In this document: positions 61,139 to 64,000 of the stretch, piece by piece | Position numbering within the stretch: position 1 is the stretch's first letter | Layout of the letters: each line of letters starts with the position of its first letter | From: Arion vulgaris | Taxonomy: Eukaryota > Mollusca > Gastropoda > Stylommatophora > Arionidae | DNA: 64,000 nt | Reading direction: 5' to 3' | Assembly (NCBI GenBank): GCA_020796225.1 | Contig: CM036758.1 | Span: forward strand, 71,891,366-71,955,365 | Program-made: the position numbers and the translations under genes | The notes under the pieces: generated by a model | Databases searched by the model: none | What the model was told of the DNA's origin: nothing | What the model saw: only the letters and a program-made list of their open reading frames with translations

Positions 61139-61302
61139 CAGTGACGTCTCGTGATCATTTTAGGTGGTGGGGCCAGACAAAGGTTTTGGGAAAAATCATG
61201 GTTTTGGGTTGCTATATTTTAATTTATAAAATAATGAATACACGTTACACATAATTTGTGGTGGGGCCCACCCCAATGGCCCTTAGTGACGATCCGCCAC
61301 TG
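61139..61302 (-). mobile_element. hAT-type MITE copy 7
   Basis: Ends cagtgacgtctcgtgatc / (minus) cagtggcggatcgtcac. Flanks cttgaatc (61131-61138) and cttgaagc (61303-61310), an 8-bp duplication with one change. Confidence 0.88.
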
Positions 61303-61535
61303 CTTGAAGCTATCTAGGAATGATGTGTGCATGTATGTATGTTATATGTGTACACCTGTGTGTATGTATGTTGTTTTGTGATCCCACATATACAAACACA
61401 CAGAAACATGTGTTTGTACAAGCACTGTTCAATGGAATCTGACCTGATTTGTCTGTATTCTGTAGTCTACGCAGTAAGACACGTTTAAGTGAATTTCACT
61501 TTTATTTAGAGCTATCTGGTTGTGTTATGAAAAAC

Positions 61536-61957
61536 ACTCATTTGCATGTCTAGACATTTGCATGGCTAGACATTTGCATAGCTAGACATTTGCATGGCTA
61601 GACATTTGCATGGCTAGACATTTGCATGTCTAGACATTTGCATGGCTAGACATTTGCATGTCTAGACATTTGCATGGCTAGACATTTGCATGTCTAGACA
61701 TTTGCATGGCTAGACATTTGCATGGCTAGACATTTTCATGGCTAGACATTTGCATGGCTAGACATTTGCATGTCTAGACATTTGCATGGCTACACATTTG
61801 CATGGCTAGACATTTGCATGGCTAGACATTTGCATGGCTAGACATTTGCATGGCTAGGCGTTTGCATGGCTAGACATTTGCATGACTAGACATTTGCATG
61901 GCTAGACATTTGCATGACTAGACATTTGCATGGCTAGGCATTTGCATGGCTAGACAA
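61536..61957. repeat. 16-bp minisatellite of octamer motifs, about 26 copies
   Basis: Unit catttgcatggctaga. Nearly every unit contains atttgcat, which is the inverse of ATGCAAAT, the POU/Oct octamer. Variants: tctaga/gctaga, ggcgtttgcat. The array ends directly in the T6 tRNA-like head. Confidence 0.95.
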
Positions 61958-62120
61958 TGGTTGTCATAAGAAATAAAGATTTGTGGTTCGAATCCTGTAT
62001 TTGGTAAATTGTTTTTTCCTGAGGCTCTTCTACTTACTTGTTTACTATCTATTTATTGATCATATTCATTGGCTCCAGTGTTTTCCCTGGTATTCCTTAT
62101 TCACTTCACCTAATGAGGTC
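61958..62120 (+). mobile_element. SINE T6 with tRNA-like head, downstream of the 16-bp array
   Basis: tggctagacaatggttgtc (A-box side; its first nine bases belong to the array unit), then 'aagaaataaagatttgtggt' and B box ggttcgaatcc, body 'aattgttttttcctgaggct', 'ttgatcatattcattggctc'. 62121-62394 holds nothing recognised. Confidence 0.78.
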
Positions 62121-62394
62121 CTAGTGCAATATTGGGAGCGTATGTCCAACTGTTCTTTGCAACATTATTAACGTAGAGGTTATCCCAAGACGTGCGTCTC
62201 TTAACGTCTCTTACAGGCTACGTCCAGCTCCTGGCGAAATTGTTTTTAACAGGTTGGAGAAGGGCCGATTGACCAATAACTGGCGCCACTTAACCAGTAA
62301 CCTCGGCAGAAAAGGGCTCTGATTTCAAATCTCCGCCGCCCTGTAGCTGTTCACATTCATGTTTGAGGAGCGAGGAGTAAATCCCACCACCAAA

Positions 62395-62655
62395 TCAGGA
62401 GCAGGAGTCCCTTAGGCAGTATGTTAGTGTATTCATTGTTATTCTGGCAAATCTTGCGACGTCGTTGGTGTCAAGCTGTATCGGCAAAGCCGTTCCATTG
62501 GAACTGTCAGCTGCGCGGACAGGGAGGTTGCTGCATGGGCAGCAGGGACCCTTCATATTAGCATTCCCAAAGAGCGCACTGGAGAGATCAACTTGCTGAC
62601 ATAAAACGTGCCAGAAGAAAGCAGAAATAGAACCCACAATGGACGCTAGTTTCAT
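62395..62655 (-). CDS. Candidate small secreted protein, 86 aa
   Basis: Minus-strand ATG (62653-62655) to TGA. The N-terminus MKLASIVGSISAFFWHVLCQ looks like a signal peptide (Lys, hydrophobic core, small residue before the likely cut). The mature part begins near QVDLSSALFGN and includes CCPCSN and TYCLRDSCS, giving five cysteines in about 65 residues. The upstream 300 bp is AT-rich and free of known repeats. The family is not recognised and introns cannot be excluded; it may be a first coding exon rather than a whole gene. Confidence 0.4.
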   Translation of the reverse strand: MKLASIVGSISAFFWHVLCQQVDLSSALFGNANMKGPCCPCSNLPVRAADSSNGTALPIQLDTNDVARFARITMNTLTYCLRDSCS

Positions 62656-62659
62656 CCAT

Positions 62660-63300
62660 TTTCCCACGAGACTAACAGGATGTCACAAGCAACCGTCAAC
62701 GTTAAGGTGGAAATCTGGTAGTAACTAACAAGAAGATATGTTAAACTTGAGAGTCTTATATTACTGTTATTTTTGCCATTATCATTAACTTGTAAGTTTG
62801 AAAGCGAACAAAGAAGAATACGTGTTTTAGGATATATATTAAATATGCAAATTAAAGCTTATTAAACAAACATATATTATTTCGGATACATTTTAATATA
62901 TTTGCGCGAAATTTTATTTTTCTAGACTTGGTGAATATAAATATCAGACGTGAAAAAAAACGGCTTACACTTGGAGTCAATTAGAGCAGAGATGCTAGCA
63001 GAAAACATACGCAAAATTATCTTAGTTTTATTGAATTCTGAACGACGTTTATCTGGTATAACTAACATATTTTAATAGCTTTTAGGGCTGTGGACTGCCA
63101 TTATAGATTTTAGTCTGAGAAGTACTAGTAGACAAGTAGGTCACTACATTAACACACACTGACACAGTGTTCAGCGAGTTGTGTTAGTGAAGTACACACA
63201 GTCACAGTGTACACACAACATAACATTCTTCATCGTCAATGTCATTGACTAACAAGTCAGTTACTACCACTTATTCGAGTCACTGACATTTCATTGAAAA
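62660..63300. other. Non-repetitive AT-rich interval
   Basis: About 640 bp without any of the repeat families seen elsewhere, the longest such stretch in the window. It lies upstream of both the minus-strand small-protein frame and the possible plus-strand 5' exon at 63301, so it could hold a divergent regulatory region. This is inference from position only. Confidence 0.35.
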
Positions 63301-63541
63301 CTGTGATTCGACACGTCTATATATATATATATATATAAATATATATATTAATCATACAAGTCGTTTTTAATTACTTAGTGGCAATGGGTAAATTTTAAAT
63401 TTAGTGCGTGTAACTGTATCACCAAGTGATTGCTGCTTGCAGTTGTGAGTTGGGTCTGTTGGCGACGACGATTTTATCTACACGGCAACTGAAAATATCA
63501 CATCATTAGGCATCATTAGCCATTATCATTAAGGATTAGAG
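63301..63541 (+). promoter_or_regulatory. Possible promoter and 5' non-coding exon
   Basis: A TA run (63317-63352) is followed about 190 bp later by a near-perfect 5' splice site aggattagag|gtaagtaaatg (donor gt at 63542-63543). No ATG-led frame of note lies between, which would fit a 5' untranslated exon of a gene continuing to the right. The downstream sequence to about 63820 is AT-rich and intron-like. Signals only; no direct evidence of transcription. Confidence 0.25.
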
Positions 63542-63824
63542 GTAAGTAAATGTCATATTAAATATGTATTTAAATAAAAAATATATTTGACTTTCGTGAT
63601 ATGTTGAATTAATATGTTGTATTATTGGTTATCACGTCTTTGCTTTGTTGTGAATAGTTTATGTTATTTCTGTAATTTTCATTTGTCTTATAAAGTGAAA
63701 CTTTCCCCCATAACAATAAAACTAATTATTTCTAATACTAGTAATAAGAGCATATTGAACAGTGTGCAGACCTGTTTCTCCCTACGATAATGAACAGCCG
63801 GAGTAAACTTAAAGCAACATTTCA

Positions 63825-63940
63825 GCTTTGCGGACACACTCTATGAGGGCATTCAGAATGTCAGCTCTATTCATTGGCAGACACCCTCATATAGTGGCAG
63901 AGCCAGTCAGTCTGTCTACTCTGTCATTACTTCTCACCCA
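63825..63940 (-). pseudogene. Family H RNase H-end fragment
   Basis: Minus strand: DRLTGSATI-like, GCLPMNRADILNALIECVRK-AEML, matching 54640-54740. It runs to the window edge without further motifs. Confidence 0.65.
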
Positions 63941-64000
63941 TGTACCCTGGATGATGAACTTAATTCTGCAAATTATTGTCGCTTGTGGTGATTCAGATGT

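Overview
This is a eukaryotic, almost certainly invertebrate metazoan, nuclear window made of repeats. The retroposon types fit a lophotrochozoan, most likely a gastropod mollusc, but the species cannot be fixed from sequence alone. There is no rRNA gene, no credible functional tRNA gene, no CRISPR array, no operon-like gene arrangement and no intact long gene. Host coding material is limited to two better candidates: a minus-strand exon (10647-11021) and a small secreted-protein reading frame (62395-62655, minus). A few shorter fragments are weaker. Everything else recognised is a transposable element, a fragment of one, or a tandem array.

Interspersed elements. (1) About 40 fragments of non-LTR retrotransposon reverse transcriptases (RTs), nearly all the extreme C-terminus (SETW motif, GHxxR motif, GRPxxRW motif), some with a terminal CCHH-type zinc finger, others with an RNase H end (GNERAD) and an EHILQDC cysteine motif. 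None has an intact catalytic domain. (2) At least eight SINE families. Two (called S1 and S2 here) share a 22-nt core around tcgtaagaggcgact but have different bodies and tails. Six or more (T1-T6, T8) carry tRNA-like A and B boxes. Several insertions have target-site duplications (TSDs) of 8-16 bp, many perfect. (3) DNA-transposon MITEs: seven copies of a ~163-bp hAT-type element with 8-bp TSDs, another hAT-like element, two mariner-like elements with TA targets, and one piggyBac-like TTAA element. (4) Traces of Penelope-like elements with a hammerhead-like core.

Tandem arrays occupy roughly 19 kb, about 30 percent. The main ones are GA-rich 28-bp (1.6-2.6 kb), 27/28-bp (10.3-10.65), 69-bp (11.85-13.08), 56-bp (13.16-13.75), trinucleotide (22.96-23.52), 39-bp (24.83-32.06), 22-bp (34.2-36.43), 52-bp (40.6-41.07), 85-bp (42.18-45.16), 67-bp (49.77-50.85) and 16-bp (61.54-61.96).

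The most interesting signal is the origin of these arrays. Where a single-copy relative is present in the same window, the array can be seen to be an in-place expansion of a short functional piece. The 22-bp array expands one internal segment of SINE S2. The 39-bp and 16-bp arrays both abut the A-box side of the same tRNA-like SINE head (T6). The 10.3-kb and 40.6-kb arrays repeat the end of a coding-like segment together with its 5' splice-site sequence (atggtaagt). The window therefore looks like a natural record of minisatellite birth from Pol III promoter pieces, SINE bodies and splice donors.
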